Source of the DNA: JANQNX01 sp965601665
GTDB lineage: Bacteria > Pseudomonadota > Gammaproteobacteria > Eutrophobiales > Eutrophobiaceae
Assembly (NCBI GenBank): GCA_965601665.1
Contig: OZ271833.1
Coordinates: 2,666,001-2,730,000, forward strand
Reading direction: 5' to 3'
Length of the DNA stretch: 64,000 bases
A program made the translations under genes and the position numbers. Shown here piece by piece: positions 26,698-34,077 of the stretch (positions within the stretch are counted from its first letter, which is position 1; every line of letters begins with the position of its first letter). Below the pieces are notes generated by a model. The model was not told the origin of the DNA. It saw only the letters and a program-made list of their open reading frames with translations, and ran no database searches.

Positions 26698-28356
26698 ATG
26701 GACCAGTTTCTACGTATCCTTAGTATTCAACGTGTGCTTATCAAGCATGGTCTTGATGAGTTTATCTTTGCCACCCACTTGTTCAGACCGGTCAGATTCA
26801 TCTTTTTTATCTTCCCGTGGAACTGGTTCGGACGGCAGCGCGGCCCGCGTGCCGAGCGTATGCGTCTGATGCTGGAAGAGCTGGGGCCAATTTACGTCAA
26901 GCTCGGACAAATCTTGTCCACGCGCCGGGATTTACTGCCGGCAGATATAGCCAATGAGTTCGCCAAGTTGCAGGACAACGTTGCGCCATTTTCAGGCAAG
27001 CTTGCCATGCAGATCGTGGAAAAGGCCTACAACAGGAAAATAGAAGATGTCTTCCTAGAGTTCGATGAAGAACCACTGGCGTCTGCATCGGTTGCGCAGG
27101 TGCATCGGGCTGTATTGAAAGATGGTCGCGAATTCATCATCAAGGTTATTCGTCCTGATATCGAACGTATCATCCGTCGCGATTTGGCGTTGTTAAAAAT
27201 GCTGGCGGAGAAAGGTGAAAAATACTATCCAAAAGGCCGTGCCTTGCGGTTTACAGGTGTCGTCAAGGAATTTGAGACGACGCTGCTAAATGAACTTGAT
27301 TTGCAACGGGAAGCTGCCAACGCGTCGCAATTACGTCGTAACTTTAGTAATGAACCCTTGTATTACGTACCGGAAGTCAACTGGGAACTCACCAAAAGAA
27401 ATGTTCTTGCCATAGAGCGAGTATCGGGAATAACAGTAAAAAATATCGACGAGTTAAAGGCAGCCGGAGTCGACATGAAGTGGTTGGCGGAATTTGGTGT
27501 GCAGGTGTTTTTTACCCAGGTGTTCAGGGATAACTTTTTTCATGCTGATATGCATCCAGGGAATATTTTTGTTGTTCCTGCGCAGGATGGTGAACCAGCA
27601 CGGGTTAACGTCATTGATTTCGGTATTGTGTGCTCACTCACTGAATTTGATCAGCGCTATCTCGCGGACAATTTCCTCGCATTTTTGAACCGCGATTATC
27701 ATCGTGTTGCCGCGTTGCATATCGAATCAGGCTGGGTTCCGCGTGGTACCCGCATGGATGAACTGGAGTCCTCGGTTCGTTCTGTTTGTGAACCATTACT
27801 TGACCGACCGATGCACGAAATTTCATTTGGTGAATTGTTGCAACGGCTATTGCAGATTGCCCGCAGTTTTGATGTCGAGATCATGCCGCAACTGGTGATG
27901 TTGCAAAAAACCATTATTAACATCGAGGGCATTGGCCGACAGCTTTATCCCGAACTCGACCTATGGAAGACGGCGCGTCCAGAGCTGGAACACTGGATGG
28001 AACAACGCATCGGACTAAAGGGCGTTATCAAGGGTGCAAAGGTCAACGTACCGAAACTGATTGAACGACTACCGGATTTACCCAACCGTGCGATTGATGT
28101 TCTGGATCGCCTCTATGAAGGCAAAATCGAGATGGAAAATAAATCGCGCGAGATCCATGAATTACGCCAGGAAATGGAGACCTATAACCGGCGTACCGTG
28201 CTTGCAGTCGTTGGTTCCGGTTTCCTGTTATGTTCTTCCATCATTTACGCCCTTGATAATACCACCCACGGCGATTTTTTATCGGTGCCGATAGTTTCAT
28301 GGCTGTTGGGTTTTGCGGGGATGTTACTGTTATATCTTTCCTGGCAGGAGAAGTAG
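26698..28356 (+). CDS. ubiB: Ubiquinone biosynthesis atypical kinase/ATPase UbiB
   Basis: This 552-residue member of the ADCK/Abc1 family carries the family KxGQ motif in YVKLGQILSTRRDLLP (about residues 65-80), an Ala-rich loop ASASVAQVHRA replacing the usual Gly-rich loop, DMHPGN and VIDFGIV motifs, and two C-terminal membrane helices (about residues 500-548). It promotes coenzyme Q assembly at the membrane. It is the last gene before the integron. Confidence 0.97.
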   Translation: MDQFLRILSIQRVLIKHGLDEFIFATHLFRPVRFIFFIFPWNWFGRQRGPRAERMRLMLEELGPIYVKLGQILSTRRDLLPADIANEFAKLQDNVAPFSGKLAMQIVEKAYNRKIEDVFLEFDEEPLASASVAQVHRAVLKDGREFIIKVIRPDIERIIRRDLALLKMLAEKGEKYYPKGRALRFTGVVKEFETTLLNELDLQREAANASQLRRNFSNEPLYYVPEVNWELTKRNVLAIERVSGITVKNIDELKAAGVDMKWLAEFGVQVFFTQVFRDNFFHADMHPGNIFVVPAQDGEPARVNVIDFGIVCSLTEFDQRYLADNFLAFLNRDYHRVAALHIESGWVPRGTRMDELESSVRSVCEPLLDRPMHEISFGELLQRLLQIARSFDVEIMPQLVMLQKTIINIEGIGRQLYPELDLWKTARPELEHWMEQRIGLKGVIKGAKVNVPKLIERLPDLPNRAIDVLDRLYEGKIEMENKSREIHELRQEMETYNRRTVLAVVGSGFLLCSSIIYALDNTTHGDFLSVPIVSWLLGFAGMLLLYLSWQEK

Positions 28357-28393
28357 CTCTCTTTTAAGCATTACTTTTCGCCTTTTACGGTGA

Positions 28394-28563
28394 GTTACTT
28401 TCTCTTGTGTGCTCAAGAGAAAGTAACCAAAGAGAAGAGCACCCCACTATCATGTCCTGCGGATACCCTCGTCGTTTCGTGATTTTCCAGGGTCGCGTAT
28501 ACATGCGTCCTTGCATGGATATGCTCATTTGAACGTCCATGTTCAAATGCCCCTGAAATCACG
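28394..28563. repeat. Structured intergenic element: 14-bp palindrome plus a cruciform-like fold
   Basis: Just after ubiB a perfect 14-bp inverted repeat (28394-28407 / 28414-28427, GTTACTTTCTCTTG) has a 6-nt loop and no T-tract. Downstream, CGTGATTT+CAGGG (28478-28492, 2-nt bulge) pairs with CCCTGAAATCACG (28551-28563). This outer stem encloses two hairpins: CATGC/GCATG (28502-28517, loop GTCCTT) and CATTTGAAC/GTTCAAATG (28526-28549, loop GTCCAT). No gene is visible between 28357 and 28656. The rest of the gap holds one copy of the 16-bp motif at the integrase end. Confidence 0.6.
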
Positions 28564-28640
28564 CTTCTCCTCGGCACGATAAAAGGGGAAATGAATACAA
28601 TCTTTCTACTGATATTTTTAAAGTGTTACTATGCCGATAT

Positions 28641-28656
28641 CGACCCAAAGCGGACA
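28641..28656 (-). repeat. 16-bp motif, copy 1 (left edge of integron)
   Basis: CGACCCAAAGCGGACA lies directly against the integrase stop. It is a variant of the reverse complement of the TGTCCACTTCTGGCCG copies in the array. It therefore faces the last copy (35748-35763) in inverted orientation across the whole integron. Confidence 0.7.
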
Positions 28657-29628
28657 TTAGAGATTATCTAAAGGCGACTTTACGCCATGTCCACCTTTAT
28701 TAAGTACATGAGTATAAATCATCGTTGTATTCACATTGCTGTGTCCCATAAGTTCTTGTACTGTTCGTATGTCATAACCGTTCTCTAGTAAGTGTGTCGC
28801 GAATGAATGACGAAACACATGAGCAGTCACATGCTTCATGATGCCTGCTTTAGATATTGCATTACTTATCGCTCTGGAAACCGAACGGGTATGAATATGA
28901 TGTCTACCTTGGTTACCTGTAATTGGATCAACCGATGTTTTGTGTGATGCAAATACATATTGCCATTTGAGTTGCTTACCAGCACTCGGATATTTTCTGG
29001 CTAATGCGTCCGGCAAGTGCACATGCGAGACACCATTTTGCTGATCTATCTCATGGTATTGACGCACTTTACTTATCGCTAACTCTAATCCTGCTATCAC
29101 AAATTCAGGTATTAATGTTCGTCTGTCTTTATTGCCTTTACCTCTCCGAACGACAATCTCTCTACGTTCTATATCAACATCTAACACTCTCAACTCAAGG
29201 CATTCATTCAAACGTAGTCCAGAACCATACATTAATCCTACCATCGTTTTGTGAGGCTCATTCAAGTATATAAAAATAGCTTTAACTTCTGATTGCGTTA
29301 ATACCACAGGTAAACGTTTAGGCTTTCTGGCATATTGAAACTCAGGTATCTCACCGACATCAATATTAATAATTTGTTTATATAAAAATATAATTGCTGT
29401 TAATGCCTGGTTTTGAGTAGAGGCAGCCACGTTTTCCTTATTTACTAAATAATTTAGAAATTGAGATAGCTCCTCTCCACCCATCTCTTTTGGATGGCGC
29501 TTGTTATGAAACAAAATATAACGACGAATCCAATGAACATACGACTGTTCTGTTTTAGGTGAATAATGAAGAAAACGTATTTTTTGTCGGACTTGATCTA
29601 ATAATTTTGGTGGTTGATTTCCATTCAT
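28657..29628 (-). CDS. intI: Integron integrase IntI
   Basis: This 323-residue tyrosine recombinase excises and inserts cassettes by recombining folded attC with attI. It has catalytic Arg139 (GLRLNE), His270/Arg273 (HVFRHSFA), His296 (LMGHSNV) and Tyr305 (MIYTHVL). It also has the integron-specific extra segment around residues 204-245 (LPDALARKYPSAGKQ ... GRHHIHT) that contacts extrahelical attC bases and separates IntI from XerC/D. The end GVKSPLDNL matches IntI1-type proteins. AAGGAG sits 9 nt before the ATG. The gene looks intact. Confidence 0.97.
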   Translation of the reverse strand: MNGNQPPKLLDQVRQKIRFLHYSPKTEQSYVHWIRRYILFHNKRHPKEMGGEELSQFLNYLVNKENVAASTQNQALTAIIFLYKQIINIDVGEIPEFQYARKPKRLPVVLTQSEVKAIFIYLNEPHKTMVGLMYGSGLRLNECLELRVLDVDIERREIVVRRGKGNKDRRTLIPEFVIAGLELAISKVRQYHEIDQQNGVSHVHLPDALARKYPSAGKQLKWQYVFASHKTSVDPITGNQGRHHIHTRSVSRAISNAISKAGIMKHVTAHVFRHSFATHLLENGYDIRTVQELMGHSNVNTTMIYTHVLNKGGHGVKSPLDNL

Positions 29629-29647
29629 ACTTTCCCACTCCTTGGGC

Positions 29648-29690
29648 GTACTGAAAAGTGTCAGATATGCTTTTTTCAGTACTAATTATA
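29648..29690 (-). promoter_or_regulatory. Candidate intI promoter with overlapping inverted repeat
   Basis: On the minus strand a perfect -10 TATAAT lies at 29690-29685, with a weak -35 TTATTA 17 bp upstream. Immediately downstream of the -10, GTACTGAAAA (29648-29657) and TTTTCAGTAC (29673-29682) form a perfect 10-bp inverted repeat with 15-bp spacing. It covers the expected transcription start and leader. It could be an operator or a leader hairpin. It is not a LexA box: the half-sites are 15 bp apart and lack the CTGT-N8-ACAG arrangement. Confidence 0.5.
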
Positions 29691-29779
29691 AGTCATTGAA
29701 TAGCAATTAATAAATCATCATTTTAAATTAGATATTATATAGAGTGACATACCCTTATTGGATATTAAAAACAGCAAAG

Positions 29780-29809
29780 TGGACACCCTTGATATAGAGT
29801 GGCTATACT
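29780..29809 (+). promoter_or_regulatory. Candidate cassette promoter Pc
   Basis: TGGACA (29780-29785) and TATACT (29804-29809) are separated by 18 bp; each matches the sigma-70 consensus at five of six bases. It points toward the first cassette from within the attI region, where integron Pc promoters lie. It is the best promoter-like sequence in the 300-bp gap between intI and the array. Confidence 0.55.
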
Positions 29810-29844
29810 CAAACCAGTACGTATCTCATTGAATCAGATAGGTT

Positions 29845-29914
29845 TCCTGACATGACCACATCACGAATATATAAAAGCATATATGACAACCTGTCCATTA
29901 AAATATAGTTAAAC
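29845..29914 (+). other. Putative attI region and first core site
   Basis: GTTAAAC at 29908-29914 fits the GTTRRRY core and nearly complements the GCTTAAC that opens attC1 (one mismatch). It is therefore the likely attI/cassette-1 junction, with the attI extending roughly 60-70 bp upstream. The upstream border is a guess from the size of known attI sites. Confidence 0.5.
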
Positions 29915-29943
29915 CAGACGCGTTTATTTGAATGGGCAGGAAC

Positions 29944-30228
29944 ATGGCACAGCAATTCAACAACGACACAATAGTAATTTCCTTATTGCAGGGGACGCGG
30001 CCGTTAGAAAATCATGGTATACCTGAAGCGCATCGACGTTGCGCGAAAAGCGAAGCTGTTTCAGACAACGCCATACAGCTTCAGGGCAGCTTTCACTTAC
30101 CGCGAGTTTCATGGGGTGTGGGCATGATGAACATCGGGGATAACCAGGCCAGCAATACCAACGTGCCGCGACGGCTTAACAAATCACTTGAGCAGATCGC
30201 TTACGCGTCTGCTCACTTCAGTCGTTAG
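29944..30228 (+). CDS. Cassette 1: unknown soluble protein
   Basis: An AGGA site 5 nt before ATG 29944 favours this start over the ATG at 29932, giving 94 residues. The protein is polar and without membrane segments or known motifs. Its last residues (RLNKSLEQIAYASAHFSR) are encoded by attC1 itself, and the stop TAG lies in the core site GTTAGCG. It is more GC-rich than the following cassettes. It could be non-coding filler with a chance frame, since no family is recognised. Confidence 0.45.
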   Translation: MAQQFNNDTIVISLLQGTRPLENHGIPEAHRRCAKSEAVSDNAIQLQGSFHLPRVSWGVGMMNIGDNQASNTNVPRRLNKSLEQIAYASAHFSR

Positions 30229-30230
30229 CG
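30174..30230 (+). other. attC1 (57 bp)
   Basis: GCTTAAC at 30174-30180 and core GTTAGCG at 30224-30230 bound an imperfect palindrome with central arms AGCAGA...TCTGCT. The interior is identical to that of attC8. Confidence 0.88.
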
Positions 30231-30239
30231 ATAAAGAAT

Positions 30240-30626
30240 ATGGAATCTGAAATATTACAAAAACTTGAACTGATACGTGGCTATGTATTAACAATCATGG
30301 TTGTTTTTGTTATTTGGTTCTTTTTCAAAATATTGGAGTCAATTCAAAAAATATTTACCGGTTTTAAAAAGGCCTGGGATACGAAGTTCGAGAATGATAT
30401 GGAAAATCATATGGATCAGGGCAAGTACGATAAAGTACTAGAAGAATGTCTGGAGAAGTTAGAGAAATTCCCAAATCACCTAGATGCTACTTGGTACGCA
30501 GCTAAAGCACATTTTTATAAAGAGAATGACGAAGAATCGAAAAAATATTTCGAAAAAGCTCTATATTTGGCCCCTTCATGGAAAAAAACCATAAATGGAT
30601 ACCTTGAGAAAATTCATAATCGCTAA
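30240..30626 (+). CDS. Cassette 2: membrane-anchored TPR-like protein
   Basis: This 128-residue protein has an N-terminal membrane helix (about 15-33, LTIMVVFVIWFFFKIL) followed by a helical domain. That domain contains a tetratricopeptide-like pair (GKYDKVLEECLEKLEKFP, ATWYAAKAHFYKENDEESKKYFEKALYLAP, about residues 60-110). TPR units usually bind proteins; the partner is unknown. The stop codon TAA is supplied by the CGCTAAC that opens attC2. Confidence 0.75.
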   Translation: MESEILQKLELIRGYVLTIMVVFVIWFFFKILESIQKIFTGFKKAWDTKFENDMENHMDQGKYDKVLEECLEKLEKFPNHLDATWYAAKAHFYKENDEESKKYFEKALYLAPSWKKTINGYLEKIHNR

Positions 30627-30681
30627 CAAATCACTCCACAGTGACGCAGCAAAGCTGCGCCGCTGAGTTCAAACGTTAGCG
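30621..30681 (+). other. attC2 (61 bp)
   Basis: CGCTAAC (30621-30627) and GTTAGCG (30675-30681) are perfect complements. Central arms GCAGC / GCTGC flank AAA. It belongs to the same family as attC4, 5 and 10. Confidence 0.93.
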
Positions 30682-30690
30682 GAATAAAAA

Positions 30691-31080
30691 ATGGATATTA
30701 GAAAAATCATTATATTTTCTGCACTGCTTTTTCTTACTTCTATTAGCATTAACATCTATGGTAGTTGGCAAGCTCCACTATCCATACCAAAATTAATTTT
30801 GGTCTCTGCTTTATATGCGATATTGCTGACTATTCCGTGTTCGGTGGCATATTACTTTGGCGTAAAAAAATCTCAATCAGTCCCTAACATTAGAAGAGTA
30901 GTTTTAGGTGCTCTTTTTACTTATTTCTTTTCTTACACCGCATGTGCATTTTTTGGTCTATTTCAAATTTCATGGTTTATTTTCCCAGCCGTCAGTGCCT
31001 TGGTAGCATTTTTATTTGGCTGGCGTCTTTCCGCTAACAAATCGCTCAAGCACGGGACGGCGCAAAGCGCCGCCCCTTAG
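30691..31080 (+). CDS. Cassette 3: four-helix membrane protein of unknown function
   Basis: This 129-residue protein has predicted membrane segments at about 5-23, 34-55, 70-90 and 94-112. No known family is recognised. The reading frame continues through the first part of attC3 and ends ANKSLKHGTAQSAAP, so its last 15 residues are translated from the recombination site. ATG lies 9 nt after the core site. Confidence 0.7.
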   Translation: MDIRKIIIFSALLFLTSISINIYGSWQAPLSIPKLILVSALYAILLTIPCSVAYYFGVKKSQSVPNIRRVVLGALFTYFFSYTACAFFGLFQISWFIFPAVSALVAFLFGWRLSANKSLKHGTAQSAAP

Positions 31081-31094
31081 CTCGATCGTTATGT
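31032..31094 (+). other. attC3 (63 bp)
   Basis: CGCTAAC (31032-31038) opens the site and GTTATGT (31088-31094) closes it, the latter belonging to cassette 4. Central arms GGCGC / GCGCC with AAA between. It is nearly identical to attC9. Confidence 0.92.
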
Positions 31095-31139
31095 GTTTTA
31101 AAGATGAAGAATCTTTATTCAAAGCAGGCATTTAATTAG

Positions 31140-31286
31140 ATGGCTGAGAGCCGTAAAACAAATAAAAAGCCTAATTCAGAGCAACAAGATAATGAAGAGC
31201 CTTTATGGCACTTGTTGCCCATATACTTTGTTATTGGTTGTCTTATATTATTGTTTTTCCTAGGTAAGTACTTACAATTTTCATAA
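31140..31286 (+). CDS. Cassette 4: 48-residue single-pass membrane peptide
   Basis: ATG at 31140 begins a 48-codon frame: a polar, charged N-terminal half (Lys, Asn, Glu, Gln-rich) and one membrane helix (about residues 24-42, LLPIYFVIGCLILLFFL) with a short basic end. It is the longest plus-strand frame in a cassette of about 310 bp. A 14-codon frame at 31091 precedes it. There is no clear ribosome site. Small membrane peptides of this kind can be toxins or regulators, but nothing here proves that. Confidence 0.5.
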   Translation: MAESRKTNKKPNSEQQDNEEPLWHLLPIYFVIGCLILLFFLGKYLQFS

Positions 31287-31342
31287 TTTAAATATCTGTT
31301 TCTGGCGGTTAAGTGAGATGCAGGGACAAAAAGTGATAAAAC

Positions 31343-31403
31343 ACATAACCAATCACTCCACAGCGACGCAGCAAAGCTGCGCCGCTGAGTTCAACCGTTA
31401 TGT
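31343..31403 (+). other. attC4 (61 bp)
   Basis: ACATAAC (31343-31349) and GTTATGT (31397-31403) are perfect complements around the family-B palindrome with central GCAGCAAAGCTGC. Confidence 0.93.
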
Positions 31404-31411
31404 TTCTATAG

Positions 31412-31900
31412 ATGAATAACGAAGCCTATTTCAAGATTTTAGATCTCGAACGCTCTGGAGGATCAAAAGAGGCCCTTAAATTACTTTTGCAGCTTGCGGA
31501 AGAAAATCATCCAATGGCATTGCTAGATTTATCAATTAGATATTTGTCGGTTGAAGGATTCGCGTATCCAGTCGAGCATATTGAGCCAGATGCGGAAAAG
31601 AGTGAAAAATTAGCATTAAAAGCAAAAGGGCTAATTGAAACTGCTTCAAATAATGGTGATGGAGAAGCCATGAGAATGCTAGCCAGCTTTTACATGGGGC
31701 ATTGGCATCCTATTTATGAAAAGTCAAACCTAATGGCAGAGCAACTATTATTAAAATCTATTGAAGCAGGGTGTTATTTTGCAGCTAATGAACTTGCAAC
31801 ATTCTATCTTAGTAAAGATATTGAAAAAGCAAAATATTATTATCAAATGGCTAGCAATCATGATTGTAGGGTTATTTATCATGAAGAACTCGAAACATAA
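31412..31900 (+). CDS. Cassette 5: Sel1-like repeat protein
   Basis: This 162-residue soluble helical protein has repeated A-x-x-x-G-x-x-x-A-x-x-x-L-A patterns: GSKEALKLLLQLAEENHPMAL, NNGDGEAMRMLASFYMGH and EAGCYFAANELATFYLSKDIEKAKYYYQMA. These fit Sel1-like (TPR-related) repeats, about three to four units. Such proteins are usually interaction scaffolds. ATG lies 8 nt after the core site, without a ribosome site. TAA is supplied by ACATAAC of attC5. Confidence 0.75.
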   Translation: MNNEAYFKILDLERSGGSKEALKLLLQLAEENHPMALLDLSIRYLSVEGFAYPVEHIEPDAEKSEKLALKAKGLIETASNNGDGEAMRMLASFYMGHWHPIYEKSNLMAEQLLLKSIEAGCYFAANELATFYLSKDIEKAKYYYQMASNHDCRVIYHEELET

Positions 31901-31955
31901 CAAATCACTCCAAAGCGACGCAGCAAAGCTGCGCCGCTGAGTTTAAACGTTAGGC
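31895..31955 (+). other. attC5 (61 bp)
   Basis: ACATAAC (31895-31901) opens the site and GTTAGGC (31949-31955), the start of cassette 6, closes it. Family B, with two or three changes from attC2 and attC4. Confidence 0.93.
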
Positions 31956-31965
31956 AGCATTAAAA

Positions 31966-32232
31966 ATGGCAATTGTTGCAATTATTATCGCAGGAGTAGT
32001 CGGGTTAGTAGCCAGGCTATTAAAAGTAAAGCCATTAAATTCATGGCTTTTAGGTTGCACAATCGTCCCAGCATTTATTCTTTTTGTTGAGTTTGTTTTG
32101 CCATATCAAGGGGGTGGTGCATCAATGTGGCCTATTGCTATTATTTTTGGTGGCGCTTATGGAGCTGCATCAAGTGCAGTTGGTGTGTTTATCGCTGGCC
32201 ACTTTGTTAAAGGTTCCGAAAATGCTGCCTAA
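31966..32232 (+). CDS. Cassette 6: small three-helix membrane protein
   Basis: This 88-residue protein is almost entirely hydrophobic, with segments at about 2-15, 24-44 and 53-80 separated by short loops containing Lys/Pro or Gly. Gly/Ala-rich helix faces (GGAYGAASSAVGVFIAG) suggest packing into an oligomer. No family recognised. Its TAA comes from GCCTAAC of attC6. Confidence 0.68.
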   Translation: MAIVAIIIAGVVGLVARLLKVKPLNSWLLGCTIVPAFILFVEFVLPYQGGGASMWPIAIIFGGAYGAASSAVGVFIAGHFVKGSENAA

Positions 32233-32289
32233 CAAGTCGCTCAAATTCGACGCGCGAAAAGCGCGCGCGTCTCAGCTCAAACGTTATAC
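32227..32289 (+). other. attC6 (63 bp)
   Basis: GCCTAAC (32227-32233) opens and GTTATAC (32283-32289) closes the site. Central arms CGCGC / GCGCG around GAAAA. A distinct palindrome (family D) with the same outer AAGTCGCTCAA arm as the others. Confidence 0.9.
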
Positions 32290-32306
32290 GATCACAGGTA
32301 AGGTAA

Positions 32307-32603
32307 ATGCCGTTCGATGAGGCAAGAATACAGAGAGCCATCGTAGGAGCGCTCGAATCCTACGATTTCGCGCCCGAAGTGAGCCAGGACGTCGCGTTCC
32401 ACATGACTGATTGGCTAAGCGATATGGAGCAATGGGACGCGTTTTGCCAGAATCCGGATTCATTGAGCCCAGACGATGTCCATACGCTATTGATCCGTTT
32501 TCTCATTCACGCACCGAACCACATAGCCGCGGCCCATAAGCTTTTTCTGGGTTACCCATTGGAGGATATTTTTGAGGTGGGGATCTTCCGTGAGGAAGAG
32601 TAG
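32307..32603 (+). CDS. Cassette 7: acidic soluble protein of unknown function
   Basis: This 98-residue acidic, helical protein has no membrane segment (MPFDEARIQRAIVG ... DIFEVGIFREEE). It has two Trp-containing helices and an HxxxHxxxxH-like spacing (FLIHAPNHIAAAHK). It is visibly more GC-rich than neighbouring cassettes and carries the only long attC, so it probably came from a different donor. No family recognised. The gene ends 9 bp before attC7. Confidence 0.7.
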   Translation: MPFDEARIQRAIVGALESYDFAPEVSQDVAFHMTDWLSDMEQWDAFCQNPDSLSPDDVHTLLIRFLIHAPNHIAAAHKLFLGYPLEDIFEVGIFREEE

Positions 32604-32612
32604 CCTATCAGC

Positions 32613-32696
32613 GTATAACATGGCGCTGGAGACGGACGCTTGCGGGCGCTCCTTCGTGCGCGCCCCTGCTTGCGCCGCTCAGCTTGGACGTTATGT
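32613..32696 (+). other. attC7 (84 bp, divergent)
   Basis: GTATAAC (32613-32619) matches the GTTATAC start of its own cassette. GTTATGT (32690-32696) begins cassette 8. The interior is GC-rich, longer and unlike the other nine sites, with GCGCC near the right side. The pairing of the cores supports it as a true attC. Confidence 0.8.
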
Positions 32697-32716
32697 GTTT
32701 AAAAGATGACTGATTT

Positions 32717-32732
32717 CGACCCAAAGCGGACA
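32717..32732 (-). repeat. 16-bp motif, copy 2 (start of cassette 8)
   Basis: CGACCCAAAGCGGACA, identical to copy 1. It lies 21 bp after the attC7 core and 66 bp before the 391-aa gene. It is inverted relative to the copy on the far side of that gene. Confidence 0.7.
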
Positions 32733-32798
32733 AAATGATTTAAAGTGAATAGCTCCTATTATTGATTTATAAATTCAATACTGTTTTGGAACTTTCTT

Positions 32799-33974
32799 AT
32801 GAAAAGATTATTAATAATCTTAATTTTTTGCACTGTTATCATTTCAATCTTTTTTTTAATATTTTTTAATGATGAAGAATTAGAGCCAAATGTAGCAAAG
32901 ATTATTAATGGTTCTAAACGTAACATTAAGGATGAACACAATGCATACTTGGCAATACATGGGATAGGCTATAAATCTTCAATATCTTTACATGCTACAG
33001 GTCGTGCAATTCTAGATGGTAAAGAATCATATCTGTCTACAATAGATCGAGATAATATTTTTGATACTGGAAGTAATGATCTCGGATTTTGCTATAACCC
33101 AGAAATGCCAAATTGTGGAGAATTATGCTGCTGGCCAGACAATCTTATAGAACAGATATGGGATAATAACCAAGAAATTATTTCACAAGTTCCATCTTTA
33201 TTAACGTACAAAGATTATGTTGAGCTGAATAGAAATATTCATACACAATTACTAATAGGTTTAGGCGACGCTGCCGCTATTACAATAATTTATAACATTA
33301 TTAATAACAAAACTGACGAAGCAATATATGCAGCGATAAATAGTATTCGATTTTGGCGTATGATATTGAATAAACCTGTAGGTGCGCTATCACACTCCGT
33401 ATTGATGCTTAACTTATCTAGATCCTTATCCGCTTTAGCTGATATTCTAAAAAAAGTTGATTTAAATTCAGATCAGTTAAAAAACATTGAGCAAGTTTTG
33501 CACCCTCATAAACCTGAAGAATCTTTCCCCATTATTATCGAGGGAGAAATTTTATCTATTTACAAGTCAGGAGCTGAATTAAAGAGTGTTGATTTTAAAT
33601 TAAATGCAACGTTGAATAAACTTTATCAGGTTATGGTTAAGGCTTCAGAAAATATTCAATGTGGTCAAGACCAGCATAATGACAAATCTTCAATATGGTT
33701 TGAAATTTATAATCCGATGGGATCAATATTGATAAATAGTAGATATGCAAAAAGAACTTTCGACAACGATCAATTATTAAATGCTAAATTACAGATAATT
33801 AAAACAATGTTAGAAATTTTAGCTGGTATATTGAAGCCGGAAGATTTAGCTGAAAATGATAAACAAGCATATATTTCCGATCAATATACAGGGCTACCCG
33901 TTAAATTTGATGCAAAGAAAAAAGAATACTTTATTAATCTAAGTAATGATGAATGGTGCCGTGCATTTATATGA
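32799..33974 (+). CDS. Cassette 8 gene A: membrane-anchored unknown protein, 391 aa
   Basis: An N-terminal membrane helix (about residues 4-22, LLIILIFCTVIISIFFLIFF) is followed by a long extracytoplasmic-looking domain. A Cys-rich patch (CYNPEMPNCGELCCW, about residues 97-111) and two more single Cys could form disulfides. The rest is helical and Asn/Ile/Lys-rich. The gene is strongly AT-rich compared with chromosomal neighbours. No family recognised. It is flanked by inverted copies of the 16-bp motif. Confidence 0.72.
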   Translation: MKRLLIILIFCTVIISIFFLIFFNDEELEPNVAKIINGSKRNIKDEHNAYLAIHGIGYKSSISLHATGRAILDGKESYLSTIDRDNIFDTGSNDLGFCYNPEMPNCGELCCWPDNLIEQIWDNNQEIISQVPSLLTYKDYVELNRNIHTQLLIGLGDAAAITIIYNIINNKTDEAIYAAINSIRFWRMILNKPVGALSHSVLMLNLSRSLSALADILKKVDLNSDQLKNIEQVLHPHKPEESFPIIIEGEILSIYKSGAELKSVDFKLNATLNKLYQVMVKASENIQCGQDQHNDKSSIWFEIYNPMGSILINSRYAKRTFDNDQLLNAKLQIIKTMLEILAGILKPEDLAENDKQAYISDQYTGLPVKFDAKKKEYFINLSNDEWCRAFI

Positions 33975-33997
33975 AGATCAAAATGATATTATTTCTA

Positions 33998-34013
33998 TGT
34001 CCACTTCTGGCCG
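33998..34013 (+). repeat. 16-bp motif, copy 3
   Basis: TGTCCACTTCTGGCCG, 24 bp after gene A of cassette 8 and 65-80 bp before gene B. Confidence 0.7.
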
Positions 34014-34077
34014 AATACTTAACTGTAATTATATCGACTGAAAGTGGAATTATAAAATCTAGGTGCGAATTATTATT

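Noticed and set aside
29004..29273. Plus-strand frame in the integrase gene
   Set aside because: Shadow of intI, whose residues match the IntI family fully.
29648..29682. LexA box upstream of intI
   Set aside because: The inverted repeat has a 15-bp gap between arms and lacks CTGT-N8-ACAG, so it does not fit the known LexA site.
29998..30009. GTTAGAA as the attI/cassette-1 junction
   Set aside because: It lacks the final pyrimidine and does not complement the GCTTAAC of attC1; GTTAAAC at 29908 fits better.
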